DNA of 20,517 nucleotides from a virus. Under the pieces are notes generated by a model, which saw only the letters and a program-made list of their open reading frames with translations, was not told where the DNA came from and did no database searches. The position numbers and the translations under genes are program-made. Location of the stretch: IMG/VR virus record IMGVR_UViG_3300024059_000041, positions 1 through 20,517 of that record. One strand, 5' to 3'. Positions 5,693 through 12,340 of this stretch are shown in pieces (position 1 is the stretch's first letter; each line of letters opens with the position of its first letter).

Positions 5693-7606
5693 TTATAAGT
5701 TTTTGCATTTGCCTTCGCTATCAGTGAACCACACATGGCCGTCGTTCAAAACCATATGCCCAGCCCCAACAAGCGCATCCACAGCTTGCTTATAGACTTG
5801 GCTCTTGTTGGACGCAGTTGTGACCTTGCCCATGAAGTGATCTTTCAGAGTTTCCTCAGAGATAACCCAATACGTTCTAGGCTCTGGCCAACCAACCCCT
5901 CCGGGATTTGGCTGACCAACGCCCTCACCGCGCAACTGCGTGAACACCTTGCGGATTAGGACTTGGTTCTTGCCCTTGATGCGTGGCTTGTTGGCCTCTT
6001 CAATCTCGCTCTCTGTGGCTTGGATGACGGTACAGGTGGTTACGCTGTCACCATCCTCATCAAGCCCGAGGTCAACCACGTTCAGCTTGAACTGGAACGT
6101 CGCGCCTGTTTCCATGTCACGTTGCTTTGTGGCCTTAGCAATACGCAGGCCCGTGTTCTCATCGTGGTCAAGCTCAATCTCTGTATCGGTAGCAGCACGC
6201 AGGCTTGAGTGGCCACGCGCACCAGCGGCTTTATCCTTGCCGGAGTGGTGTACCACGTCCAAGTGTGCGCTTGTTATCTCGCGCAGCTTATCGCAGTTGC
6301 CAATGAACTTTGTCATATCCTCTGGCGAGTTTTCATTTCCGCCAGCCATTGATCTGCTTAACGTGTCCACGAATATGCACTTAACCTGACCGTGCTTTTT
6401 TGACACCTCGCGGCACAGCTTTTCAAGCACGGCCATGTCAACCTCGCCATCAAGCAAGTTGACCGGAGCCGGACGCACAGCCAGCTTCACGTTCTTATGC
6501 TCGGGATACTTCGCCTTGAGCGCAACAACGCGGTTGTGGAACGCCATGCCACCCTCTGTTGCGAGGTATAAGACAGAGCCGCCAATAACCTTGTGGCCGT
6601 TCCACTCCTGACCGCAGGCGATGTGCCACGCAAGGTCAAGGGCGAAGAATGACTTGCCCACGTTCGACGGGCCGTAGATCACAGACATTTGCCCCTCGCC
6701 AAGCCAGCCTTTCACAAGATAGTTTCGGCTAAGTTGGGGTATCGCGTCTTCCGGCATGAAAATCTGATCCATGACACTCTGCACGGTCAATGCCTTCTTT
6801 GCCGCTGCCGGGCCTTGGTTCACCCATACGTCGGAGTAATCCCAGCCCTCATTGTCTGGCAGGATGTACTCAACGCCAAGCTCAGAGAATGCACGCTCGC
6901 ACTCCTTACGCCCAGCATCATCATTGTCGCCTGCAATAACAAGCTCGGCTTCTGGCTTGGCTTGTTGCAGGTTGTCGATCACGGCCAAAATGTTCCCTGC
7001 ATTTAGAGCGAACACGCACGGCTTGCCCGTGGCCTCATGCACAGTCGCGGCTGTTGCCCAGCCCTCTGCAACATATGCAAAGTCTCGAATGGGTCCGCCG
7101 ATAACGCTAAAGTTGCCAATCACGGGGAGCTGGTAGGAAAACTTTTTCTTACCGTCAGCATCAATAAACTGAGCGCCAACACGCTTGCCGCGCACATCAA
7201 TGATAGGAATGGTCAGCGTGTCGCCGTCCACCTTGGCATTGTGCAGCTTAATCTTTTTCTTCTCAAGGTACGGGTGGTCGCTCATAGCGTCACGCTCTGG
7301 CCAATCAATGTCAACTCTTGCCACCTCCAGTTTGGGCGTATGTCCGGGCTGTGGCCACAATGACATATCGCGCAGTCTATCTTTAATTGATTTGTAATCA
7401 TTACACTTGCGGCAGTTGACCATAACTTCGCCGTGGAACTCTTTGATCCAAAATCTGTCTGTGCCAGCACATGAGGGGCATGGACCGTGATACTCGCCCT
7501 GCGCAGTCTTTTTAAGCTCAAGATTGCGTATGATGCTGTGACCAAACTCGCTCCACTGAGCGGCTGGAAACTTGCTTTCTGAGACTGTGTTCATAATTGG
7601 CCTCAT
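5693..7606 (-). CDS. Fused primase (zinc-ribbon + TOPRIM) and RepA-type helicase
   Basis: A 637-residue replication protein. An N-terminal zinc ribbon (C43-x2-C46 ... C65-x2-C68) is followed by a TOPRIM core with Glu181 (VAEGWATAATVH) and the acidic DNDDAGR block at about 227-233. A RecA/RepA-like ATPase comes next: Walker A GPSNVGKS at 312-319, then LYLATEGG, and Walker B IFVDTLSR at about 411-418. A conserved HHSGKDKAAGARGHSSL segment, sensor-like in AAA_25/RepA helicases, and a C-terminal winged-helix-like tail follow. It primes and unwinds DNA at the phage fork, like T7 gp4 in concept but with a RepA/RSF1010-type helicase. ATG 7606 overlaps the upstream stop; an ATG 12 nt further in is an alternative start. 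Confidence 0.9.
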   Translation of the reverse strand: MRPIMNTVSESKFPAAQWSEFGHSIIRNLELKKTAQGEYHGPCPSCAGTDRFWIKEFHGEVMVNCRKCNDYKSIKDRLRDMSLWPQPGHTPKLEVARVDIDWPERDAMSDHPYLEKKKIKLHNAKVDGDTLTIPIIDVRGKRVGAQFIDADGKKKFSYQLPVIGNFSVIGGPIRDFAYVAEGWATAATVHEATGKPCVFALNAGNILAVIDNLQQAKPEAELVIAGDNDDAGRKECERAFSELGVEYILPDNEGWDYSDVWVNQGPAAAKKALTVQSVMDQIFMPEDAIPQLSRNYLVKGWLGEGQMSVIYGPSNVGKSFFALDLAWHIACGQEWNGHKVIGGSVLYLATEGGMAFHNRVVALKAKYPEHKNVKLAVRPAPVNLLDGEVDMAVLEKLCREVSKKHGQVKCIFVDTLSRSMAGGNENSPEDMTKFIGNCDKLREITSAHLDVVHHSGKDKAAGARGHSSLRAATDTEIELDHDENTGLRIAKATKQRDMETGATFQFKLNVVDLGLDEDGDSVTTCTVIQATESEIEEANKPRIKGKNQVLIRKVFTQLRGEGVGQPNPGGVGWPEPRTYWVISEETLKDHFMGKVTTASNKSQVYKQAVDALVGAGHMVLNDGHVWFTDSEGKCKNL

Positions 7607-8043
7607 TTCTTCTGATCTAACTGGGCTGACTTCTTGGCCAATCCCTTGACGTGAGGATTGTTTACGCCAGTCCGAGACTTACAGTATTTAATGAACCTCG
7701 GCATATTGAGGTTCTCCTTTTGCGTACCCCATCTCAAATTGTCTGGCCTGTTATCAAGAGCGTCTTCATTGATGTGGATAACGATTGGCTTGTCTGCTGG
7801 TGGTGGTCCGTGGAATGCCTCACATATCAATCTATGAACTTTGTAATTTTTTCCCCTGTAGACGATGCCATAATACTTATGTTTAGCGGAGGATGACGCC
7901 TTAGTCTCAGTGCCTCTCACCCACCTTGTCTTATAGGTTCTAAATCCACCATTTGGCATTTGCTTCCTACTTTCTGGCCACTTCACCTCACCTAAATCGT
8001 TGGCTAAGGCACCGGGTACTTGATTTATTGTTCGTATCTGCAT
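7603..8043 (-). CDS. HNH homing-type endonuclease
   Basis: Start at 8043 is chosen for AGGAGG about 9 nt upstream, giving 146 residues. The core reads GIVYRGKNYKVHRLICEAFHGP ending in VIHINEDALDNRPDNLRW, the HNH_3 pattern (His in VHRL, then the H-x-N/D-x-x-x-x-D-N-R-x-x-N-L-x-W block). After it come MPRF and a TGVNNPHVKG-like tail resembling NUMOD3 DNA-contact repeats. These enzymes nick or cut specific DNA and spread their own gene. It separates SSB from the helicase within an otherwise tightly packed operon, consistent with insertion of a selfish gene between replication genes. Its stop overlaps the helicase start (ATGA), so it is well integrated. No intron boundaries are seen. Confidence 0.85.
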   Translation of the reverse strand: MQIRTINQVPGALANDLGEVKWPESRKQMPNGGFRTYKTRWVRGTETKASSSAKHKYYGIVYRGKNYKVHRLICEAFHGPPPADKPIVIHINEDALDNRPDNLRWGTQKENLNMPRFIKYCKSRTGVNNPHVKGLAKKSAQLDQKK

Positions 8044-8096
8044 GAGCAAAATCCTCCTGCCCATGCAGATACATTAGAAATGATACGGTATCAAGC

Positions 8097-8744
8097 CTAA
8101 AAAGGTATCTCGTCCTCAACGAATGAAGAGTTGGACGCTGGCGTGGAGACTGGCATAGCGAACGGGTCATTTGCCATTGGCACACCGTTCTCTGGCGCTT
8201 TTGCAGTTGCAGTAAATCCGCCTGACACAGAGTCAAACGGATCATCCGAACCCTGCATCTCAGCAAGGTCCAAGACCTGCACAGCACGCAGGCGCAGTGA
8301 AACGCCATTCAGGCTGCCTGTGTTGTATGGCACAACAACAACTGCGACGTTGACCTTGCTTCCGCTGGTCAGCATGAAATCATCCGGCAGTTTATTGCGT
8401 TGAGCGTCAACTTGCTTTGGTGGCTGTGTCTTGTCACCACCGTAGGCGCCTTTCAGCTTACACTTGCCGACGACTTCGCCGTCATCGTTGCGCTTGTATG
8501 GAAGCATTGCTGGCTTCTCTGGCCATTTGCGCTTTGTGTCCAGCGCCGCAGCGTTAGAATATGCCTCAATGCAGATGCGATGAAGCTCTTTTGCCTTCTC
8601 GTCGGACATTACAAAGCTCATCTCATATGCTGCACCGTCATCAAACGCATCGCATTTCACCGACTTGTTCTCATATGTATCGAACTTGTAAGTGGAATTT
8701 AGACGCGGATAACGCGCGGTGACTTCTGTAATCATGTGTTGCAT
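8097..8744 (-). CDS. ssDNA-binding protein, gp2.5/DUF2815-like
   Basis: Start at 8744 follows GAGAGGAG by 7 nt, giving 215 residues. The body has alternating strands and charged loops suited to an OB-like fold (for example GSKVNVAVVVVPYNTGSLNGVSLRLRAVQVLDLAE). The C-terminal fifth is disordered (Ala, Pro, Ser, Gly and Asn rich) and ends FVEDEIPF, the acidic-hydrophobic tip typical of single-stranded-DNA-binding proteins that recruit partners. Location next to a RecE-like exonuclease and the primase-helicase supports this role. The closest families I recall are phage DUF2815 and T7 gp2.5-like SSBs. It coats ssDNA during replication and strand annealing and may replace RecT, which is not visible here. 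Confidence 0.8.
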   Translation of the reverse strand: MQHMITEVTARYPRLNSTYKFDTYENKSVKCDAFDDGAAYEMSFVMSDEKAKELHRICIEAYSNAAALDTKRKWPEKPAMLPYKRNDDGEVVGKCKLKGAYGGDKTQPPKQVDAQRNKLPDDFMLTSGSKVNVAVVVVPYNTGSLNGVSLRLRAVQVLDLAEMQGSDDPFDSVSGGFTATAKAPENGVPMANDPFAMPVSTPASNSSFVEDEIPF

Positions 8745-8765
8745 TTTGCAACTCCTCTCAATGTT

Positions 8766-8782
8766 GTGCAGCACCCCTGCAC
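8766..8782 (-). other. Intercistronic hairpin between exonuclease and SSB
   Basis: GTGCAG (8766-8771) and CTGCAC (8777-8782) pair as a perfect 6-bp stem with a 5-nt loop in the 47-bp gap between the exonuclease stop and the SSB start. It lies upstream of the SSB ribosome site and could stabilise the downstream mRNA or slow read-through. No T-run follows. Confidence 0.35.
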
Positions 8783-8791
8783 CGGGATAAG

Positions 8792-9589
8792 TTAAAACGC
8801 CTCTTCACTGTCCAGCCACGCTGGCAAATGAATGGTGTTTAAGTCTGGCCAATTCGTGCCGTATTCCTCTGTCTCGACTGCGTGCTTGATGTCATGCAGC
8901 GCGGCAATCATTCGGTTGTGGGCGTGGCGCAGGTACATCTCAGAAAGCTCATGGCACGCAGTGACGTGCGGCGCGTCTTTCTCAATGCAGATGAAAATAA
9001 AATTCTCAACGCGAATGCCGTTTAGTTTTAGGACGTGCATGTAAAACGCAGCCTGCAAATCATAGCCGAACTGACGCACAGAACGATCAAAGCCCCTTGG
9101 TGATGCGTCTTGGGTCGTTTTGATGTCCAGTACAATGCCAGCTTGGCGTAGAAGACCATCTGGACGCGTCTTTAGGTCAATGTCAATGTCGGGGTCAGTG
9201 GCGAAGAACGAAGCCTCTGCAAGCATGTCCGGGTTTGTGAGCAAATGATTTGCCATGCGGTTTTGCAGGCAGGCGTCAGCCATATTATTTGCCAGCGTGT
9301 AATCCGCCTCGGTGAGCAATATCTTGCCAGCAGCATCGCACTCATCTTTCAGGTCGGACCACGCTTTGCCGCGCCGGGTCTCAGGCCCACGCACAATCAG
9401 GTCTTTCTCCGGCTCAAGCAACATAGCATGTACTGCGCTGCCCAATGCGAAGGCGTTGCTATCCTTACGCTCCGCGCCAAACAGATGCGCAATGCTTTTG
9501 TTTGCTGCGGTCTTGACCGACGTTGAGCCAAACGCATGATGCGCGTGATACTCTTCGTTTGTCATGTCTTCTGATTTGATAATTGTCAT
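8792..9589 (-). CDS. RecE/ExoVIII-like PD-(D/E)XK exonuclease (DUF3799-type)
   Basis: A 265-residue protein with the RecB/YqaJ-like layout: N-terminal Y-H-x-H segment, FALGSAVHAMLLEP (about 47-60), E125 helix, then KTRPDGLL (140-147), IVLDIKTT with D155 and K157 forming the D...xK core, and a conserved Q-F-G-Y-D-L-Q-A-A-F-Y helix (173-183) with Gln179. This is the putative exonuclease VIII family (PF12684). It degrades dsDNA 5' to 3' to give 3' ssDNA tails for annealing. With the downstream SSB it forms a recombination pair. The start overlaps the upstream stop (ATGA). The long Q-helix after the D-x-K core is a classic feature of this group, so confidence is high. Confidence 0.88.
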   Translation of the reverse strand: MTIIKSEDMTNEEYHAHHAFGSTSVKTAANKSIAHLFGAERKDSNAFALGSAVHAMLLEPEKDLIVRGPETRRGKAWSDLKDECDAAGKILLTEADYTLANNMADACLQNRMANHLLTNPDMLAEASFFATDPDIDIDLKTRPDGLLRQAGIVLDIKTTQDASPRGFDRSVRQFGYDLQAAFYMHVLKLNGIRVENFIFICIEKDAPHVTACHELSEMYLRHAHNRMIAALHDIKHAVETEEYGTNWPDLNTIHLPAWLDSEEAF

Positions 9590-9870
9590 TGTGCTTCCTT
9601 CTTTTTAGCCGCTTGCCTCTTGTCGTAATATTCCCTGTCCGCATCGAGGCATTTTTGATAATATTCTTCTGCGTCACCATCAATGTCCTTCCAGATGTCC
9701 ATTTTTGCTATATCTCTGCCAACCCAGATAGGATTAGTGATAAGGCAACCTTCAACGCTATCCATATTAGCAAGAGCAAGACCAACCAATACAACTCCTC
9801 TTGGAAGCTCGCAGTCAACTATTTCTTCGATAAAGTCGTAATCAACGTCTTTTTCCCAATCATATTCCAT
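9586..9870 (-). CDS. Acidic hypothetical protein
   Basis: Start at 9870 is set by GGAGGAA about 4-8 nt upstream; a longer frame reaching 9918 lacks a ribosome site. The 94-residue product is very acidic in its first half (EYDWEKDVDYDFIEEIVD) with a hydrophobic strand region (PRGVVLVGLALANMD), and ends in a charged helix (DAEEYYQKCLDADREYYDKRQAAKKK). No recognised family. It heads the exonuclease/SSB/helicase transcript, directly after the regulatory gap at 9871-10046, and overlaps the exonuclease start (ATGA). Acidity might suggest a DNA mimic or partner of a DNA-binding protein, but this is only composition. Confidence 0.7.
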   Translation of the reverse strand: MEYDWEKDVDYDFIEEIVDCELPRGVVLVGLALANMDSVEGCLITNPIWVGRDIAKMDIWKDIDGDAEEYYQKCLDADREYYDKRQAAKKKEAQ

Positions 9871-9890
9871 ACTTTCCTCCATTTCCTCAT

Positions 9891-9918
9891 TGTTCGCATA
9901 TATGTTTTGCATATGCAA
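9891..9918 (-). promoter_or_regulatory. AT-rich palindrome and ACATATAT-GAACA element upstream of exonuclease operon
   Basis: TTGCATATGCAA at 9907-9918 is a perfect 12-bp palindrome, and TGTTCGCATATATGT (9891-9905) is the reverse complement of an element found in two other non-coding regions (12322-12334 and 14892-14905). Both lie just upstream of the acidic-protein start. An operator or promoter function is inferred from position. No clear -35/-10 pair is recognised. Confidence 0.4.
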
Positions 9919-9933
9919 TATCTAATTCAGGGG

Positions 9934-9959
9934 GAACTTCTTTTATTTTTTAGAAGTTC
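9934..9959. repeat. 8-bp hairpin GAACTTCT/AGAAGTTC
   Basis: GAACTTCT (9934-9941) and AGAAGTTC (9952-9959) pair perfectly around a 10-nt T-rich loop. The flank GGGGG directly precedes it, as GGGGG precedes ACTTC in the next hairpin, so the two structures share a half-motif. The A-rich/T-rich loop makes it a possible operator or RNA hairpin. Confidence 0.55.
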
Positions 9960-9963
9960 TATT

Positions 9964-10005
9964 GTTAAGGGGGTAATGACTTCCCGAAGTTGTTACCCCC
10001 TTAAC
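9964..10005. repeat. 20-bp near-perfect hairpin in regulatory gap
   Basis: GTTAAGGGGGTAATGACTTC (9964-9983), two bases CC, then its complement at 9986-10005. Eighteen of 20 pairs are Watson-Crick; the two others are T-G and G-T, which still pair in RNA. It lies just beyond the leftward cold-shock/HTH gene and ahead of the exonuclease transcript. No T-run follows in the leftward direction, so a simple intrinsic terminator is unlikely. It could be a factor-dependent terminator, an RNase III processing site, or an origin hairpin. Confidence 0.6.
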
Positions 10006-10045
10006 GGACAGGCTGGACATGTCCGGACTTTGTCCGTGTCTGTCC
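10006..10045. promoter_or_regulatory. Array of five GGACA/TGTCC sites
   Basis: The pentamer GGACA or its complement TGTCC occurs at 10006, 10015, 10020, 10031 and 10041. The second and third overlap as the palindrome GGACATGTCC (10015-10024). Spacings of about 9-11 bp put most on one helical face, as in cooperative operator or initiator arrays. It abuts the 20-bp hairpin and ends just before the end of the cold-shock/HTH gene. The binding protein is unknown; the adjacent winged-HTH protein is a candidate. Confidence 0.5.
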
Positions 10046-10046
10046 A

Positions 10047-10559
10047 TCACGCCACCTCAATGAATGTCTTAGCAGCGGCAGCCCATAAGATAATTGTTGG
10101 CCTTTGCTGGCCTACACGATTAAACACGTCTGCCTTTGCAATCTTGCCAGCATTAAATAGGCGCTGGGCTGCGTTGCCTGCTGTTTTGTGGTCAATCTCG
10201 AAATAATCTGCCAACTCTGCGGTGGTGTAATACCCGGCAGAAAGAATATAGCTCAGCATCTCAGCGTCTAACCATTCATTATTTAATGTTTGCGAATTAT
10301 CTATGATTACTTTTTCGCAAACTTCATTATCATGCTGGTCTGACATGCTATCGCGCTGCAACTTCACAGCCTGCCAAGGCGTGCCTTTGTCCGACTTGTC
10401 TTGATAGTTAGGCACAAGCACAGCCTCAATCTCATCGCCCGGAGCAAGGTCAAAGCCCTCGGCAATGTGAACCGGGATGAAAACTTGCCCCTGTGTTTCT
10501 GTATCGCAGGCAAATGCAAAGCCATGAGCGTGCGCGTTTGTTATGATGATTTTGTTCAT
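10047..10559 (-). CDS. Cold-shock-domain-like plus winged-HTH protein
   Basis: Start at 10559 overlaps the upstream stop (ATGA) with AAAGGAAA about 5 nt upstream, giving 170 residues. Residues about 3-65 (GFAFACDTETQGQVFIPVHI, FDLAPGDEIEAVLVPNY) follow the beta-barrel pattern of a cold-shock/OB domain (G-F-A-F ... V-F-I-P), lacking a full RNP2 motif. A short acidic linker leads to a winged helix-turn-helix at about 110-155 (AEMLSYILSAGYYTTAELADYFEIDHKT). An OB plus HTH fusion would combine ssDNA/RNA and dsDNA binding, suiting a transcription or replication regulator. It lies immediately before the hairpin/TGTCC region and may act there. No named family recognised. Confidence 0.65.
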   Translation of the reverse strand: MNKIIITNAHAHGFAFACDTETQGQVFIPVHIAEGFDLAPGDEIEAVLVPNYQDKSDKGTPWQAVKLQRDSMSDQHDNEVCEKVIIDNSQTLNNEWLDAEMLSYILSAGYYTTAELADYFEIDHKTAGNAAQRLFNAGKIAKADVFNRVGQQRPTIILWAAAAKTFIEVA

Positions 10560-11065
10560 TTGCTTTCCTTTAGTTTTATGCTGCGGGCAATGCCCCACAA
10601 TTTCTCAAGCGGCAATAGATTTTCCTGATCCATTGCCCAGCCTTTGCCGTGGCCAAGGTCAATCTCATACGCCTGATCCATAAAATGCGTCTTGGGTATG
10701 TATCCCACAACGTGCATCCGGTCAGGCGATTGCTGGCAAACCAGAATAGAGCAGTCAGCCTTGAACGCCTCGCGCTTCTTAAACAGTAGCCGCCCGGTAG
10801 AGTAGAACGTGGCCTTAACGTCAACAGAAATATCATCCAGCCAAACGTCTCGACCATCATCTACGCCGACGGCGTGGATGTGGTCGAGACCAAACACCTT
10901 CGACACGGCCAACTCTGCCTTGACGCCTAGCAGATCCAAATCAGCGTCTGACCTACCCTTGTCCCTGCGCTGATTAACAACGCCAGAAGCACGGGCCAAT
11001 TGCCAGCGCATTGCTGCGGCTTGGTGGCATTGTGCGACCTCTTTTGGCGTCAGGTGTACAAGCAT
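10556..11065 (-). CDS. PD-(D/E)XK-like nuclease
   Basis: A 169-residue protein with the likely catalytic order Glu51 (LLGVKAELAVSKVFGLD), then D73 in RDVWL and D82-V-K84 (ISVDVKATFYSTGRLLF). The E...D...DxK spacing and the hydrophobic strand before the D-V-K fit a PD-(D/E)XK nuclease domain, similar in outline to the nuclease at 2398-2784 but not closely related. Later segments (CSILVCQQSPDRMHVVGYIPK) give the two C-terminal strands of the fold. The start follows AGGA by 7 nt and lies 12 nt after a small upstream gene. It overlaps the cold-shock/HTH gene (ATGA). Possible roles are host DNA breakdown or branched-DNA processing; not resolvable. Confidence 0.6.
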   Translation of the reverse strand: MLVHLTPKEVAQCHQAAAMRWQLARASGVVNQRRDKGRSDADLDLLGVKAELAVSKVFGLDHIHAVGVDDGRDVWLDDISVDVKATFYSTGRLLFKKREAFKADCSILVCQQSPDRMHVVGYIPKTHFMDQAYEIDLGHGKGWAMDQENLLPLEKLWGIARSIKLKESK

Positions 11066-11077
11066 AGCGCGTCCTAT

Positions 11078-11233
11078 CTAAAACGGTGGCTCTTCGTTTG
11101 GATGCGCCGGAACCCAGAAGGAACAAATAGGCTCCGGCGCAGCATTGGCGTGAGCATCGCCCCGGTTGTAAGCAGCAACAGGAGGGCCGAACATTTGTAG
11201 CAAAAATGTCGGCAGATACTCAGACCAAATCAC
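11078..11233 (-). CDS. 51-aa small protein with GTG start
   Basis: A frame opening with GTG that overlaps the upstream TGA (GTGA at 11230-11233) fills what would otherwise be an unexplained gap. GAAGG lies about 7 nt upstream. The 51-residue product is rich in Pro, Ala and aromatic residues (LPTFLLQMFGPPVAAYN, then AAPEPICSFWVPAHPNEEPP), ending just before the next ribosome site. It matches no family I know. The coupling to its neighbours is the main support. An internal ATG at 11194 would give 38 residues but has no ribosome site. Confidence 0.5.
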   Translation of the reverse strand: MIWSEYLPTFLLQMFGPPVAAYNRGDAHANAAPEPICSFWVPAHPNEEPPF

Positions 11234-11487
11234 TTGCGAGCCTTCGCGGCAGCTCGCGCAATTGCATCGTCAGCGGCTTGGGCTGCGCGTTCATCGTCGC
11301 GCATTTCAGCCTCAAGCATGGCATTTAAAACGCTTTCGCAAATATGAGCGCGTTTAGCGTGGTGAAGGTTAAATGCATCAAAAATTGTGCAAAAAACAGC
11401 GCCTAAATGGTGGCTGCTCATACTTTCGGGCAGGGCTTCCACAAAATCGTTCGTGCATTTGGCAATACTTTTTTCAGGTTCTTTCAT
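11230..11487 (-). CDS. Hypothetical 85-aa helical protein
   Basis: An 85-residue, mostly helical protein. The first half has three cysteines and several His (FVEALPESMSSHHLGAVFC, FNLHHAKRAHIC); the second half is a charged Ala/Arg helix (MLEAEMRDDERAAQAADDAIARAAAKARK), a likely coiled coil. No family recognised. It starts on an ATGA overlap with the upstream gene and ends on a GTGA overlap with the 51-aa gene. It is part of the small-gene leader block of the leftward operon, where phages commonly place host-takeover proteins. Confidence 0.65.
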   Translation of the reverse strand: MKEPEKSIAKCTNDFVEALPESMSSHHLGAVFCTIFDAFNLHHAKRAHICESVLNAMLEAEMRDDERAAQAADDAIARAAAKARK

Positions 11488-11762
11488 AGCCCTTGCTCCT
11501 CTTTTTCCAGCACAATGGAAATAATTGAGCGGTGAATGCCAGTGTCGCCATTCAAGTCAAGCCCATCCTTCACAAGCGCGTGATGTATCTTGCGCCGGGC
11601 AGAAACAGATGCACGGCTCAATCGCGTTTTCTGCGGGTGTTGCCAATCCCAAAACTGCGCAACACCCATATAATCTGGCGAGCCAATAAACTCGCGGTCA
11701 ATCTCTGTGATCTTGCACAAAGCATTAAACGTCACGTCGGGCAATCCAACCTTAATGCTCAT
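11484..11762 (-). CDS. Hypothetical 92-aa protein
   Basis: Start at 11762 is chosen because GGGAGGG sits about 8 nt upstream and the ATG overlaps the end of the preceding gene; a longer frame to 11939 would run inside that gene. The 92-residue product (MSIKVGLPDVTFNALCKITE ...) has a short helix-strand opening, a middle rich in aromatic residues (YMGVAQFWDWQHPQKT) and a basic helix (SRASVSARRKIHHALVKDG). It could be a small DNA-associated protein, but no family is recognised. The stop overlaps the next gene as ATGA. Confidence 0.65.
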   Translation of the reverse strand: MSIKVGLPDVTFNALCKITEIDREFIGSPDYMGVAQFWDWQHPQKTRLSRASVSARRKIHHALVKDGLDLNGDTGIHRSIISIVLEKEEQGL

Positions 11763-12228
11763 CGACTTCGCCCTCCCATGTGATGCCATGCTCGGCAAAG
11801 CGTTCCATTTGGAATTTGTTGGGGTGCGTGCGCAAAAGGCTAGTGATACGGGGATAAATGCCGCCAAAGTCTTTGGCTTGTCCGAAAGAAAGGCGCGGAC
11901 CATCGCCAGCATCGCCGCGCAAAGCCTCAGCAAGAGCAAGCGACTTTCTACCTATGTCGCGCTTGTCCTCATTTTCGGAGGTGTTCCAGCTATATTCCTC
12001 GCAAAGAAAATCTGCTGCGCGGCAAAATTCAATAACATCGCTATAGCTAAATTCCATGAGGTAGCAAACATCCTCGGACAAGGACATGCTTGTCCATTGC
12101 AATTCATGCAGCGCCTCACGCTCGTCATCGGCAAAGCCGGAAACCACGTCGGCTCGGTCAAGCATGTTTTGCTTGATGCTTTCCCAGCGGGCAACGTCTT
12201 GTGCGGATGGTTTGGTATCGTTTGTCAT
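11752..12228 (-). CDS. Hypothetical 158-aa acidic protein, first gene of leftward operon
   Basis: Start at 12228 follows AAAGGAA about 9 nt upstream; the frame also runs to 12282 but that part lies in the promoter. The 158-residue protein is acidic and helical (REALHELQWTSMSLSEDVCY, FCRAADFLCEEYSWNTSENE), with a conserved-looking C-terminal part (IYPRITSLLRTHPNKFQMERFAEHG). No family recognised. It is the first gene after the promoter at 12261-12290, so it should be among the earliest made; such positions often hold host-inhibitory proteins. That is inference from position only. Its end overlaps the next gene. Confidence 0.65.
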   Translation of the reverse strand: MTNDTKPSAQDVARWESIKQNMLDRADVVSGFADDEREALHELQWTSMSLSEDVCYLMEFSYSDVIEFCRAADFLCEEYSWNTSENEDKRDIGRKSLALAEALRGDAGDGPRLSFGQAKDFGGIYPRITSLLRTHPNKFQMERFAEHGITWEGEVDEH

Positions 12229-12260
12229 TTGTTCAATTCCTTTGTTTGTGTTGTGCCTAC

Positions 12261-12290
12261 AGTATAAACATAGAAAAAACATCTGTGCAA
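12261..12290 (-). promoter_or_regulatory. Sigma70-like promoter of leftward operon
   Basis: On the minus strand TTGCAC (12285-12290) and TATACT (12261-12266) are 18 bp apart. The -10 is followed at a fixed distance by CACAACACAAACA (12243-12255), a leader also present at 14844-14856 with the same 4-bp gap from ATACTG. The -35 is weak (three of six), the -10 good (five of six). Transcription would start near the leader and run into the 158-aa gene. Confidence 0.6.
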
Positions 12291-12321
12291 GTATATTTTT
12301 TACTGGCTCCCGATATTGTAA

Positions 12322-12334
12322 ACATATATAAACA
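12322..12334 (+). promoter_or_regulatory. ACATATAT...ACA element upstream of RHH gene
   Basis: ACATATATAAACA resembles the elements at 14892-14905 and (inverted) 9891-9905. It lies 6 nt before the first RHH start. It may include a rightward -10 (TATATA) or an operator; no good -35 is seen. Confidence 0.3.
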
Positions 12335-12340
12335 AATCAA

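Noticed and set aside
9583-10206. 207-aa plus frame over the exonuclease/acidic-protein gap
   Set aside because: Antisense to two coupled genes and the hairpin region; hydrophobic composition is an artefact of the complementary strand.
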